Source of the DNA: Mesorhizobium sp. M8A.F.Ca.ET.218.01.1.1
GTDB lineage: Bacteria > Pseudomonadota > Alphaproteobacteria > Rhizobiales > Rhizobiaceae
Length of the DNA: 63,297 bases
Direction of reading: 5' to 3'
Assembly (NCBI RefSeq): GCF_004791165.1
Contig: NZ_SRUZ01000008.1
Coordinates: 1-63,297, forward strand
Every line of letters begins with the position of its first letter. Positions within the stretch are counted from its first letter, which is position 1. The notes beneath the pieces are model-generated. The model was not told where the DNA came from, did not search any database, and saw only the letters and a program-made list of their open reading frames with translations. This document shows positions 43,236-52,821 of the stretch, piece by piece. The translations under genes were made by a program, and so were the position numbers.

Positions 43236-43816
43236 GCGGCCAGGATCTGAACGCGGACACCATCGTCGAGTTCATCGCCGACACTTTCGAGCGCCGGGGC
43301 GCCGAATCCTATCTCGGCGAGCCGGTTACGATGTCCGAGCACATGCTGCAGGGTGCTTGGTTGGCGGAGCAGGATGGAGCGCCCGAGGTGCTGGTGGCGG
43401 CCGCGCTGCTGCACGATATCGGCCACTACACCAGCGAGTTCGGCACCTATTCGCCCGACGATGTCGAGGACAAGCACCATGACGAGGCCGGCGGCGAGGT
43501 GCTGGCGCCGTTCTTCCCACCGGTCATCGTCGAATGCGTCCGGCTGCACGTCGCCGCCAAGCGCTATCTCTGCGCCACGGACCCGACCTATTTCTCCAGG
43601 CTGTCGCCGGCTTCGGTTCATACGCTGTCGCTACAGGGCGGACCGATGAGTGCCGAGGAGGTCGCCGAGTTCCGCGAGAACCCGTTCCATGAGGAAGCGG
43701 TGCGGGTTCGCATCTGGGACGAGGGCGGCAAGGTCGCCAATATGCGGACGCGGGCGTTTCGCGACTATGTGCCGTTGCTGCAGCGCGTCGTGCACGACTT
43801 CGCCAATCGGCCCTGA
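43232..43816 (+). CDS. tmpB: PhnZ-like HD-domain mixed-valent diiron oxygenase (TmpB-type)
   Basis: The 194-residue HD protein aligns with PhnZ through its key parts: Y27 and E30 (YLGEP), H37, H61-D62 (LLHDIGHY), H83, H106 and K110 (HVAAKRYL), the LQGGPM segment and IWDEGGK. PhnZ-type enzymes cleave the C-P bond of 2-hydroxyphosphonates with O2. Coupled by ATGA overlap to the upstream dioxygenase, it should convert the hydroxylated quaternary-amine phosphonate to glycine betaine and phosphate. HD phosphohydrolase activity is the default annotation and probably wrong. Confidence 0.78.
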   Translation: MSGQDLNADTIVEFIADTFERRGAESYLGEPVTMSEHMLQGAWLAEQDGAPEVLVAAALLHDIGHYTSEFGTYSPDDVEDKHHDEAGGEVLAPFFPPVIVECVRLHVAAKRYLCATDPTYFSRLSPASVHTLSLQGGPMSAEEVAEFRENPFHEEAVRVRIWDEGGKVANMRTRAFRDYVPLLQRVVHDFANRP

Positions 43817-43845
43817 CGCAACCAATCACGGGGAAGAGACAGCCC

Positions 43846-44019
43846 ATGTGTTTCCGCTTCGACGGCGAAAACGCGGTGGCCGCATACCGGATGGAGACCT
43901 GCCGCGAGCGTTTGGCCGGCGAGGGCGTTTTCACGCCATCGCCGACCACCCCAAGCGGCGAGACCGGCGGGCGCGCCGCCGCCGGTCGAAGTCCCCGAAG
44001 CCGGGCAGTCCCGCCTTGA
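43846..44019 (+). pseudogene. Short reading frame after tmpB, possible gene remnant
   Basis: An ATG 30 bases after tmpB, behind GGGGAAGAGACAGCCC (a fair ribosome-binding site), opens a 57-codon frame. The first 30 residues look protein-like (MCFRFDGENAVAAYRMETC); the rest is Pro/Gly/Arg-rich and resembles a frameshifted or non-coding tail. It may be a decayed third gene of the operon or a small real protein. I do not recognise it. Confidence 0.35.
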
Positions 44020-44034
44020 TGCGAGGGAAGCCGA

Positions 44035-45843
44035 CTAGCCCTTGTGATGGACCTCCTGGAGCCCGTAGACCGGGGTCGGCAAGCCAACCTGCCGGGCTTT
44101 CAGCTGCAGCGCCAGATATTGCGAATAGTGGCGCGACTGATGGAGGTTGCCACCATGGAACCACAGCGCCTCTTGCTGGGTCGGCTTCCACATGTTGCGC
44201 TGCTCGCCTTCCCAGGGGCCGGGGTCCTTGGCGGTGTCGGAGCCAAGGCCCCAGACCTTGCCGACCTTGTCCGCCACCTCCTGAGAGATGAGGTCCGCCG
44301 CCCAGCCGTTCATCGAGCCGTAGCCGGTGGCATAGATTACGAGATCTGCGGGCAATTCGGTTCCATCGGCGAATTTGACACCGGTTCGCGTCAACTCTTC
44401 CACCGCGGCGCCTGGTCCGCTCTTGAGCTTGATCGAACCGTCGATGACGAGGTCGCAGGCGCCGACATCGATGTAGTATCCCGAACCGCGGCGCAGGTAT
44501 TTCATGAAGAGGCCCGAGCCGTCATCGCCCCAGTCGAGCAGGAAGCCGGCCTTTTCCAGGTCCGCGTAGAACTTGGCGTCGCGTTCCTTCATCTGCTGGT
44601 AAAGCGGGATCTGGAATTCGTGCAGGATGCGGTAGGGCAGGGAGGCGAAGATCAGGTCGGCCTTGCGTGTCGTCATGCCGTTCTCGACCGCCTGCTCCGA
44701 ATAGAGCGAGCCCAACCCGATATCCATCAGCGTGTCGGACTTGACGATGTGCGTGGAGGAACGCTGCACCATGGTGACGTCCGCGCCACCCTCCCACAGA
44801 GCGGCGCAGATGTCGTGGGCGGAGTTGTTGGAGCCGATGACCACGACCTTCTTGCCGCGGTATTTGTCCGGGCCGGGATGGGTCGAGGAATGCTGCTGCT
44901 CGCCCTTGAAGATGTCCTGGCCCTTGTATTTCGGCCAGTTCGCCTTGCCGGACATGCCGGTGGCCAGCACCAATTGCTTGGGCTTGAGGACGATCTCTTC
45001 GCCGTCGCGTTCGACCACGACAGTCCACTCCTTGGCCTTCTCGTCGTATTTCGCGGATTTCGCCGACGTGGAGGACCAGTAATTCAGCTCCATCACCTTG
45101 GTGTACATCTCGAGCCAGTCGCCGATCTTGTCCTTCGGCGCGAAGACCGGCCAATTCTTGGGGAAGTCGATATAGGGCAGATGGTCGTACCAGACCGGAT
45201 CGTGCAGGCAGAGCGACTTGTAGCGCTTGCGCCAGGAATCGCCCGGGCGTTCGTTCTTTTCGATGATGATGGCCGACACGCCGAGCTGGCGCAGACGTGC
45301 CCCCAGCGCAATGCCGCCCTGACCGCCGCCGATGATCACGACATAGGGCTGTCTGCTGCGGCCGAGTTCGGCGATCTCGTCGTCACGCTCCTCGCGCCAG
45401 GATTTCCTGTCCTTGCCGTGACCATGCTTGGCACCGAGCGGTCGAGTGAAGCCGGACTTCTCCTCGTGTCCCTTCAGTTCAGCCATGGTGGTGAGCAAGG
45501 TCCAGATGAAGTCGCCCTTGAAGCGCACCAGGCCGAAGCCGCGCGCCGCCCTCGTCTCGAAGGTGATCCAGGCAGTGGTGACGCCGTCTGCCTCGCTCGC
45601 TTCCTCGCCTTCCGCAACCTTCCAGTCGCTCGGTCCGGTTTCAGCCAAGGTTGCCGTCAGCATGTCGCGAACCTGGTCCTGGCCCTCCATCGTCTTCAGG
45701 TTCCAGGTAAAGGTGACAAGGTCGCGCCAGTAGCAATCCGCCTGGAAACAGTTGACGGCGGCGTCGATGTCGCCGTCCGCAAGCGCCTTGCCGAACTTGT
45801 CGAGCAGCGCCTGCGCCTTCGTGGTGGGGGTTCTCTCGAGCAT
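44035..45843 (-). CDS. Flavin-containing monooxygenase with N-terminal SnoaL-like domain
   Basis: The 602-residue protein has an NTF2/SnoaL-like domain (about residues 10-130), a first Rossmann motif VVIIGGGQGGIALGARLR near residue 170, and a second NAD(P)H motif VVVIGSNNSAHDI. The monooxygenase fingerprint reads FKGEQQHSSTHP, close to the FMO pattern FxGxxxHxxx(Y/F), but His replaces the aromatic residue. The HSS and RGKKVVVIG context resembles YUCCA-type FMOs. GGAG lies before the ATG at 45843. It is 26 bases after the alcohol dehydrogenase gene, in the sigma-54-controlled operon. The substrate is unknown. Confidence 0.88.
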   Translation of the reverse strand: MLERTPTTKAQALLDKFGKALADGDIDAAVNCFQADCYWRDLVTFTWNLKTMEGQDQVRDMLTATLAETGPSDWKVAEGEEASEADGVTTAWITFETRAARGFGLVRFKGDFIWTLLTTMAELKGHEEKSGFTRPLGAKHGHGKDRKSWREERDDEIAELGRSRQPYVVIIGGGQGGIALGARLRQLGVSAIIIEKNERPGDSWRKRYKSLCLHDPVWYDHLPYIDFPKNWPVFAPKDKIGDWLEMYTKVMELNYWSSTSAKSAKYDEKAKEWTVVVERDGEEIVLKPKQLVLATGMSGKANWPKYKGQDIFKGEQQHSSTHPGPDKYRGKKVVVIGSNNSAHDICAALWEGGADVTMVQRSSTHIVKSDTLMDIGLGSLYSEQAVENGMTTRKADLIFASLPYRILHEFQIPLYQQMKERDAKFYADLEKAGFLLDWGDDGSGLFMKYLRRGSGYYIDVGACDLVIDGSIKLKSGPGAAVEELTRTGVKFADGTELPADLVIYATGYGSMNGWAADLISQEVADKVGKVWGLGSDTAKDPGPWEGEQRNMWKPTQQEALWFHGGNLHQSRHYSQYLALQLKARQVGLPTPVYGLQEVHHKG

Positions 45844-45869
45844 GTTTTCTCCTCCGGTTGTCAAATTGA

Positions 45870-46982
45870 TCAGGACAGGTCGATCAGGATTTTCAGTTGG
45901 GTCCCGGCTGGATCGAGCAGAGCTTCGAAACCGTCGGACACCGCCTCCGCAAGACGTATGCGCCTGGTGACCACCTTGGAGGCAGGCAACTGTCCCGAAC
46001 TGATGAGGCGGATGACACGCGGCCATAGATGCGTTGGATAGGCCCAGGAGCCGCGGATATCGACGTCCTTGAATGTGACCTGGAACCAGTCGAGCGGGTT
46101 CTCGTGCGGATGCAGGCCGGTTTGCACCACGACACCTTGCTTGCGCACAGCCGCGAGGCAGGCCTTCAGCGCATGCTCGTTGCCGACGCATTCGATGGCG
46201 ATATCGCAACCGACGCCGCCTTCGCTCGCGGCGCGCACTGCCTCATCCACTTTGTCCCGCTTCGGATTGAGCGTCACCACGCCAGGCAGGATCGAACGCG
46301 CCATCTCCAGCCTGGTGTCGTTCAGGTCCGAGATGAACAGTTGCGTCGCGCCCGCGGCGCGCGCGGCCAGCATCGTCAGAATGCCGATCGGTCCGGCGCC
46401 GGTGATCAGCACCGAGCTCCCGGCGCTTACCCCACCACGGTCGCAGGCATAGACTGCGACCGCGGTCGGCTCGACCAATGCAGCTTCCTCATCGGACATT
46501 TCGTCTGGAATGCGCTCGACATTGTAGTCGTTGAGCAAGGCAGCTTCCGCCATGCCGCCGCCGATCCAGCTCAAACCCGCCAGGGCAAGCTTGTCGGACA
46601 GATGGTACAGGCCGCGCGCGGCATAATAGTCTCCCGAGCGCGGCATGATCAGCGGCTGCACGGCCACGCGGTCGCCGACCCAGACCGACGTCACGCCATC
46701 GCCGACGGCCTCGATCACGCCGCCGAATTCATGTCCAAGCACCTGCACACCGCTGGCGCCGGTGAACGGATGCGGCTGCGTCGGTATGAAGATCGGCCCG
46801 TAACTGTATTCATGGAGGTCAGTGCCGCAGATTCCGACAAACCTGTTGCGGAGAACAACCTGTCCCGGCCCCGGCTTTGCCGGCCTGGGAATGTCCTCGA
46901 TGCGCAAATCCCTGGCTGCATGAAAGCGCAGGGCCTGCATGCTCCTCGCCGTGGCCGCGAGATTGACCGCGTTCTGTGTCAT
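45870..46982 (-). CDS. Zinc-dependent alcohol dehydrogenase (2,3-butanediol/sorbitol dehydrogenase-like)
   Basis: The 370-residue MDR enzyme has the catalytic Zn region GICGTDLHEY, GHEFGGVI and EPTAVAVYACDRGG, and the NAD-binding motif VLITGAGPIGILTMLAAR. The four-Cys structural zinc loop is not evident: the segment after VQPLIMPRSGDY lacks the usual Cys cluster, as in 2,3-butanediol dehydrogenases. GGAGGA precedes the ATG at 46982. The first gene behind the sigma-54 promoter at 47023-47039, it probably oxidises a secondary alcohol for the downstream FMO. Confidence 0.9.
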   Translation of the reverse strand: MTQNAVNLAATARSMQALRFHAARDLRIEDIPRPAKPGPGQVVLRNRFVGICGTDLHEYSYGPIFIPTQPHPFTGASGVQVLGHEFGGVIEAVGDGVTSVWVGDRVAVQPLIMPRSGDYYAARGLYHLSDKLALAGLSWIGGGMAEAALLNDYNVERIPDEMSDEEAALVEPTAVAVYACDRGGVSAGSSVLITGAGPIGILTMLAARAAGATQLFISDLNDTRLEMARSILPGVVTLNPKRDKVDEAVRAASEGGVGCDIAIECVGNEHALKACLAAVRKQGVVVQTGLHPHENPLDWFQVTFKDVDIRGSWAYPTHLWPRVIRLISSGQLPASKVVTRRIRLAEAVSDGFEALLDPAGTQLKILIDLS

Positions 46983-47022
46983 GGCTTCTCCTCCAAGTTC
47001 CATGTGGGTACCTGGAACAGGG

Positions 47023-47039
47023 AGCAAGCAGCATGCCAA
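47023..47039 (-). promoter_or_regulatory. Sigma-54 (-24/-12) promoter of the adh-fmo operon
   Basis: On the minus strand TTGGCATGCTGCTTGCT has GG and GC exactly ten bases apart, matching TGGCAC-N5-TTGC. It lies about 40 bases before the dehydrogenase ATG and just downstream of a gene for a sigma-54 activator. Confidence 0.85.
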
Positions 47040-47104
47040 CCATGCTGCTGAGTCGGAAATCGTAATAAAATCAGCATCATCTAGCGGTTTCTGCTGTCAC
47101 AGGC

Positions 47105-47153
47105 TGTTGCGGCGGTGTTGCGCGCGCCATGGCGCGCCACAGCCGACGCAACA

Positions 47154-47154
<1 letters not shown>
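47105..47154. promoter_or_regulatory. Candidate upstream activator sites
   Basis: GTGTTGCG (47115-47122) and CGCAACAC (47147-47154) form an 8-bp inverted repeat; another TGTTGCG copy is at 47105. Between them is a perfect 16-bp palindrome GCGCGCCATGGCGCGC (47122-47137). They lie 80-130 bases upstream of the sigma-54 promoter, the usual enhancer distance. Confidence 0.6.
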
Positions 47155-49076
<1,922 letters not shown>

Positions 49077-49223
49077 GCGTCCTCCTCCCAAGGCAACGTC
49101 CTAGCCTGGCATAGTGGTGCGCCGGCCGCATGGGCTCAACTGTACTATGGTAGCGCGTGGCTTTACCGCGTTATCGCGTGGCGGAGCCGATCTCACGGCT
49201 GAGTGAATTCGTGCCGTACCCCA

Positions 49224-49252
49224 TTGACGACCCCGCGAGTTCGCCTTTATGG
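49224..49252 (+). promoter_or_regulatory. Probable promoter of the ilv leader
   Basis: TTGACG (49224-49229) and TTATGG (49247-49252) are spaced by 17 bases. Transcription would start within a few bases of the leader-peptide ATG at 49262, so the leader mRNA may be nearly leaderless. Confidence 0.5.
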
Positions 49253-49261
49253 TCCGCCACC

Positions 49262-49312
49262 ATGAAAACGGCACTCATTCTCGTAGGAAGGCGCGTGGGC
49301 AAGGCGGTGTAA
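49262..49312 (+). CDS. ilvB leader peptide (branched-chain-responsive)
   Basis: The 16-residue frame encodes MKTALILVGRRVGKAV. Six of its residues are Leu, Ile or Val, with a Leu-Ile-Leu-Val run. Its TAA lies in the loop of a hairpin GGCGGT-gta-ACCGCC (49303-49317), and a terminator follows at 49346. Position before ilvB and composition fit a ribosome-mediated attenuation leader. It is too short to be found by gene callers. Confidence 0.72.
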   Translation: MKTALILVGRRVGKAV

Positions 49313-49345
49313 CCGCCGGGCGAAAACCTCCCATGCGCACCACAC

Positions 49346-49368
49346 AGGCTCCCTCGGGGGCCTTTTTT
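49346..49368 (+). terminator. Attenuator terminator before ilvB
   Basis: AGGCTCC pairs with GGGGCCT across CTCG (one G-U pair) and is followed by a run of T. It lies 65 bases before the ilvB start and after the leader peptide, so it should stop transcription when branched-chain amino acids are plentiful. Confidence 0.82.
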
Positions 49369-49432
49369 ATTGCCTGAAACACGACTAAACGACCAGCAAA
49401 CGCCCAAATGGCGACAGTACGGGACCAGACCG

Positions 49433-51232
49433 ATGAGCAACGGACAGAGTGAGCGGCGCGAAATGCCAAGCAGCAGGGAAATGACTGGCGCCGAAATGGT
49501 GGTGCAGGCGCTGAAGGACAATGGCGTCAAGCATGTCTTCGGCTATCCGGGCGGCGCGGTTCTCCCGATCTATGACGAGATATTCCAGCAGGACGAGGTC
49601 GAACATATTCTCGTGCGCCACGAGCAGGGCGCCGGCCACGCGGCCGAGGGTTATGCGCGGTCGACCGGCAAGGCCGGCGTCATGCTGGTGACATCGGGCC
49701 CCGGCGCCACCAATGCGGTGACGCCGCTGCAGGACGCACTGATGGACTCGATCCCGCTGGTCTGTCTGACGGGGCAAGTGCCGACCTCGCTGATCGGTTC
49801 GGACGCGTTCCAGGAATGCGATACTGTCGGCATCACGCGGCCCTGCACCAAGCACAACTGGCTTGTGAAGGACGTCAACGAGCTCGCCGCGACCATCCAC
49901 GAGGCCTTCCATGTCGCCACGACCGGCCGTCCCGGTCCGGTCGTGGTCGACATCCCGAAGGACGTGCAGTTCGCCAAGGGCTTTTATGTCCCGCCGCAGA
50001 TCGCACCGCGCACCTCCTACCAGCCGAAGGTCCAGGGCGACCTGGAGAAGGTCAAGGCCGCGGTCGAACTGATGGCGAGCGCCAAGAAGCCGATCATCTA
50101 TTCGGGCGGCGGCGTCATCAATTCCGGTCCGGAAGCGAGCCACCTGCTGCGCGAACTGGTCGACCTCACCGGTTTCCCGATCACCTCGACGCTGATGGGA
50201 CTCGGCGCCTATCCGGCCTCGGGCAAGAACTGGATGGGCATGCTCGGCATGCACGGTACCTATGAAGCCAACATGGCGATGCATGATTGCGACGTGATGA
50301 TCTGCATCGGCGCGCGCTTCGACGACCGCATCACCGGCCGGCTGACCGCGTTTTCGCCGAATTCGAAGAAGATTCACATCGACATCGATCCGTCCTCGAT
50401 CAACAAGAACGTCCACACCGACGTGCCGATCATTGGCGATGTCGGCCGGGTGCTGGAGGATCTGGTGCGGCTGTGGCGGGCGAGCGCCAAGGCCGACAAG
50501 AAGGCGCTCTATCCCTGGTGGGAGCAGATCGCCAAATGGCGGGCGCGCGATTCACTCGCCTACAAGATGAACAACGACGTGATCATGCCGCAATACGCCA
50601 TCCAGCGGCTTTACGCGCTGACCAAGGACATGGACACCTACATCACCACCGAGGTCGGCCAGCACCAGATGTGGGCGGCGCAGCACTATCATTTCGACAA
50701 GCCGAACCGCTGGATGACATCGGGTGGTCTCGGCACGATGGGCTACGGCCTGCCGGCCGCGCTCGGCGTGCAGATCGCGCATCCGAACGCGCTGGTGGTC
50801 GATATCGCCGGCGACGCCTCGGTGCAGATGACGATGCAGGAGATGAGTGCGGCGGTGCAGTATGACGCGCCGATCAAGATCTTCATCCTCAACAACCAGT
50901 ATATGGGCATGGTGCGGCAGTGGCAGCAGCTGCTGCACGGCAACCGGCTGTCGCATTCCTATACCGAGGCGATGCCGGACTTCGTCAAGCTGGCCGAAGC
51001 CTATGGCGGCCACGGCATACGCTGCGACAAACCGGACGAGCTCGACGATGCGATCAAGGAGATGATCTCGGTCAGGAAGCCGGTGCTGTTCGACTGCCGC
51101 GTGGCGACACTCGCCAACTGCTTCCCGATGATCCCTTCGGGCAAGGCGCATAACGAGATGCTGTTGCCCGACGAGGCGACGGATGAAGCGGTGGCCAACG
51201 CCATCGACGCCAAGGGCAGGGAACTGGTTTAA
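49433..51232 (+). CDS. ilvB: Acetolactate synthase large (catalytic) subunit
   Basis: The 599-residue ThDP enzyme has the catalytic Glu region HVFGYPGGAVLPIYDE and RHEQGAGHAAEGYAR, a central FAD-binding part and the ThDP/Mg motif GDASVQMTMQEM ... NNQYMGMV. It condenses pyruvate (or pyruvate and 2-oxobutyrate) for Val, Leu and Ile synthesis. An ATG at 49433 is chosen; the frame extends into the attenuator. Its small subunit follows after 64 bases. Confidence 0.96.
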   Translation: MSNGQSERREMPSSREMTGAEMVVQALKDNGVKHVFGYPGGAVLPIYDEIFQQDEVEHILVRHEQGAGHAAEGYARSTGKAGVMLVTSGPGATNAVTPLQDALMDSIPLVCLTGQVPTSLIGSDAFQECDTVGITRPCTKHNWLVKDVNELAATIHEAFHVATTGRPGPVVVDIPKDVQFAKGFYVPPQIAPRTSYQPKVQGDLEKVKAAVELMASAKKPIIYSGGGVINSGPEASHLLRELVDLTGFPITSTLMGLGAYPASGKNWMGMLGMHGTYEANMAMHDCDVMICIGARFDDRITGRLTAFSPNSKKIHIDIDPSSINKNVHTDVPIIGDVGRVLEDLVRLWRASAKADKKALYPWWEQIAKWRARDSLAYKMNNDVIMPQYAIQRLYALTKDMDTYITTEVGQHQMWAAQHYHFDKPNRWMTSGGLGTMGYGLPAALGVQIAHPNALVVDIAGDASVQMTMQEMSAAVQYDAPIKIFILNNQYMGMVRQWQQLLHGNRLSHSYTEAMPDFVKLAEAYGGHGIRCDKPDELDDAIKEMISVRKPVLFDCRVATLANCFPMIPSGKAHNEMLLPDEATDEAVANAIDAKGRELV

Positions 51233-51296
51233 CCGCAGGCGGAAGCCGTGTTAAAACAGAGAATTAGCTCAAAAGTTTGAAATCGAGATTCACGTC

Positions 51297-51869
51297 ATGA
51301 ACGCACAGCTTCAGCCCACCGGCTCCGCCTACTTCATCGCCAAGGAAACCGAGAAGCCGGAAACGCACACGCTTTCCGTGCTGGTCGACAACGAGCCGGG
51401 CGTGCTCGCCCGGGTCATCGGCCTGTTTTCGGGCCGCGGCTACAACATCGAAAGCCTGACCGTCTCCGAGACCGAGCATGAAAAACATCTCTCGCGCATC
51501 ACCATCGTGACGCGCGGCACGCCGCATGTGATGGAGCAGATCAAGCATCAGCTCGAACGCATCGTGCCGGTGCACCGCGTGGTCGATCTGACTGTCCGCT
51601 CGCACGAGCTCGGCCAGGAGCGGCCGCTGGAGCGGGAACTCGCGCTGGTCAAGGTTGCCGGCACCGGCGAGGCCCGGGTCGAGGCGCTGAGACTCGCCGA
51701 CGCTTTCCGCGCCAGCGTCATCGACGCCAATACCGAGCATTTCATCTTCGAGATCACCGGCAAGGGCTCCAAGCTCGACCAGTTCATCGCCATCATGAAG
51801 CCGCTCGGCCTGGTCGAGATCTGCCGCACCGGCGTGGCGGCGATGAACCGCGGCCCGCAAGGCATGTAG
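51297..51869 (+). CDS. ilvH: Acetolactate synthase small (regulatory) subunit
   Basis: The 190-residue protein has an N-terminal ACT domain (THTLSVLVDNEPGVLARVIG, FSGRGYNIESLTV) that binds valine for feedback inhibition, and the C-terminal ALS_ss domain (VIDANTEHFIFEITG). It forms the holoenzyme with IlvB. About 60 bases downstream of ilvB in the same operon. Confidence 0.96.
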   Translation: MNAQLQPTGSAYFIAKETEKPETHTLSVLVDNEPGVLARVIGLFSGRGYNIESLTVSETEHEKHLSRITIVTRGTPHVMEQIKHQLERIVPVHRVVDLTVRSHELGQERPLERELALVKVAGTGEARVEALRLADAFRASVIDANTEHFIFEITGKGSKLDQFIAIMKPLGLVEICRTGVAAMNRGPQGM

Positions 51870-51988
51870 ACCGACGTAACCCAGCCGAATTTTCCACGAA
51901 TGCAGGACTGGCGTGACCAACGGCCGGCACTGGCCTTTGTGCAGCCGTCGGAAAGAGACAAGAGTACTGACGTATCTGGGAGGATATC

Positions 51989-52585
51989 ATGTCCCTCGAC
52001 GCATTCCTCGCCCTGCTTGTCTACGCCTTGGTGACCTCGATCACGCCAGGGCCGAACAACCTCATGCTGCTGGCCTCCGGCGTCAATTTCGGCATCGCCA
52101 GGACAGTGCCGCACATGCTGGGCATCAGCATCGGCTTTCTCGTCCTGTTGCTCGCCGTCGGCTTCGGCCTGGGCGCGGTGCTGACCGCGTTTCCGGCATT
52201 GCACACCGGGCTGAAGATCGCCGGTGCCGTCTACCTACTCTACTTGGCCTGGAAGATCGCCATGTCGCGCTCGCTCAGCGGCAAGGGTGAGACCAATGCG
52301 CGGCCGATGCGCTTCGTCGATGCGGCGGCTTTCCAATGGGTCAACCCCAAGGCCTGGGTGATGGCCATCACCGCGATGGCCGTCTACACCAATCCGGAAC
52401 GGCCGTTCCTGTCCGTCATTCTGATTGGCGTGGCTTTTACCGTGGTCAATCTTCCCAGCGTCTCGGTGTGGGCGGGGTTCGGCACGGCGCTGCGTGGTTT
52501 CCTGTCGGATGCGGTGCGGCTGAAATGGTTCAACATCGCCATGGGCGTGCTGCTGGCGGCGACGCTTTGGCCGATGCTGCGCTAG
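51989..52585 (+). CDS. LysE family amino-acid exporter
   Basis: The 198-residue membrane protein has six expected spans and the LysE/RhtB motif SITPGPNNLMLLASGVNFG near residue 18, plus FQWVNPKAWVMAITAM. Such proteins export amino acids such as lysine, arginine, homoserine or leucine. It follows ilvBH, so export of branched-chain products is possible but not shown. Confidence 0.9.
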   Translation: MSLDAFLALLVYALVTSITPGPNNLMLLASGVNFGIARTVPHMLGISIGFLVLLLAVGFGLGAVLTAFPALHTGLKIAGAVYLLYLAWKIAMSRSLSGKGETNARPMRFVDAAAFQWVNPKAWVMAITAMAVYTNPERPFLSVILIGVAFTVVNLPSVSVWAGFGTALRGFLSDAVRLKWFNIAMGVLLAATLWPMLR

Positions 52586-52611
52586 GCTACGGCCCGCTCC
52601 ACCCTTTCGGA

Positions 52612-52656
52612 GGCTATTTTCGGGGCCAATCGGGCCTTCGGCCCTAAACGATAGCC
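52612..52656 (+). other. Nested hairpin downstream of lysE-type gene
   Basis: GGCTAT (52612-52617) pairs with ATAGCC (52651-52656) and encloses GGGCC-TTC-GGCCC (52632-52644). A further CTCC/GGAG pair lies just upstream. It may end the lysE transcript or be a structured RNA element; there is no T-tract. Confidence 0.4.
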
Positions 52657-52658
52657 GG

Positions 52659-52683
52659 CTGCACAGCTATTGTGCAGTGCACA
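52659..52683. promoter_or_regulatory. Overlapping TGCACA/TGTGCA dyads before the efflux operon
   Basis: CTGCACA-gctat-TGTGCAG (52659-52677) is a perfect 7-bp dyad. It overlaps a second one, TGTGCA-G-TGCACA (52671-52683). The three half-sites lie about 140 bases before the RND adaptor gene and look like a bipartite operator. No regulator gene is adjacent. Confidence 0.5.
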
Positions 52684-52821
52684 TTAAATCTTCGTAATGC
52701 CGTGTTTTGGCCCTTTTCCGACAAACGCCCGTCCTATCTATTCGGCGAAATCGCGGCAGTGAGCCGTGAATTGCGCTAGAATACGACCACCTGGCTATGG
52801 CGTGTCGGACGGAGAGGTCTT

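Noticed and set aside
43232..43816. Generic HD phosphohydrolase
   Set aside because: The PhnZ-specific Tyr, Glu and Lys positions and the coupled GBBH-like gene favour an oxygenase.
44044..46041. 665-residue plus-strand frame opposite FMO and dehydrogenase genes
   Set aside because: Spans two real minus-strand genes and has no recognisable motif.
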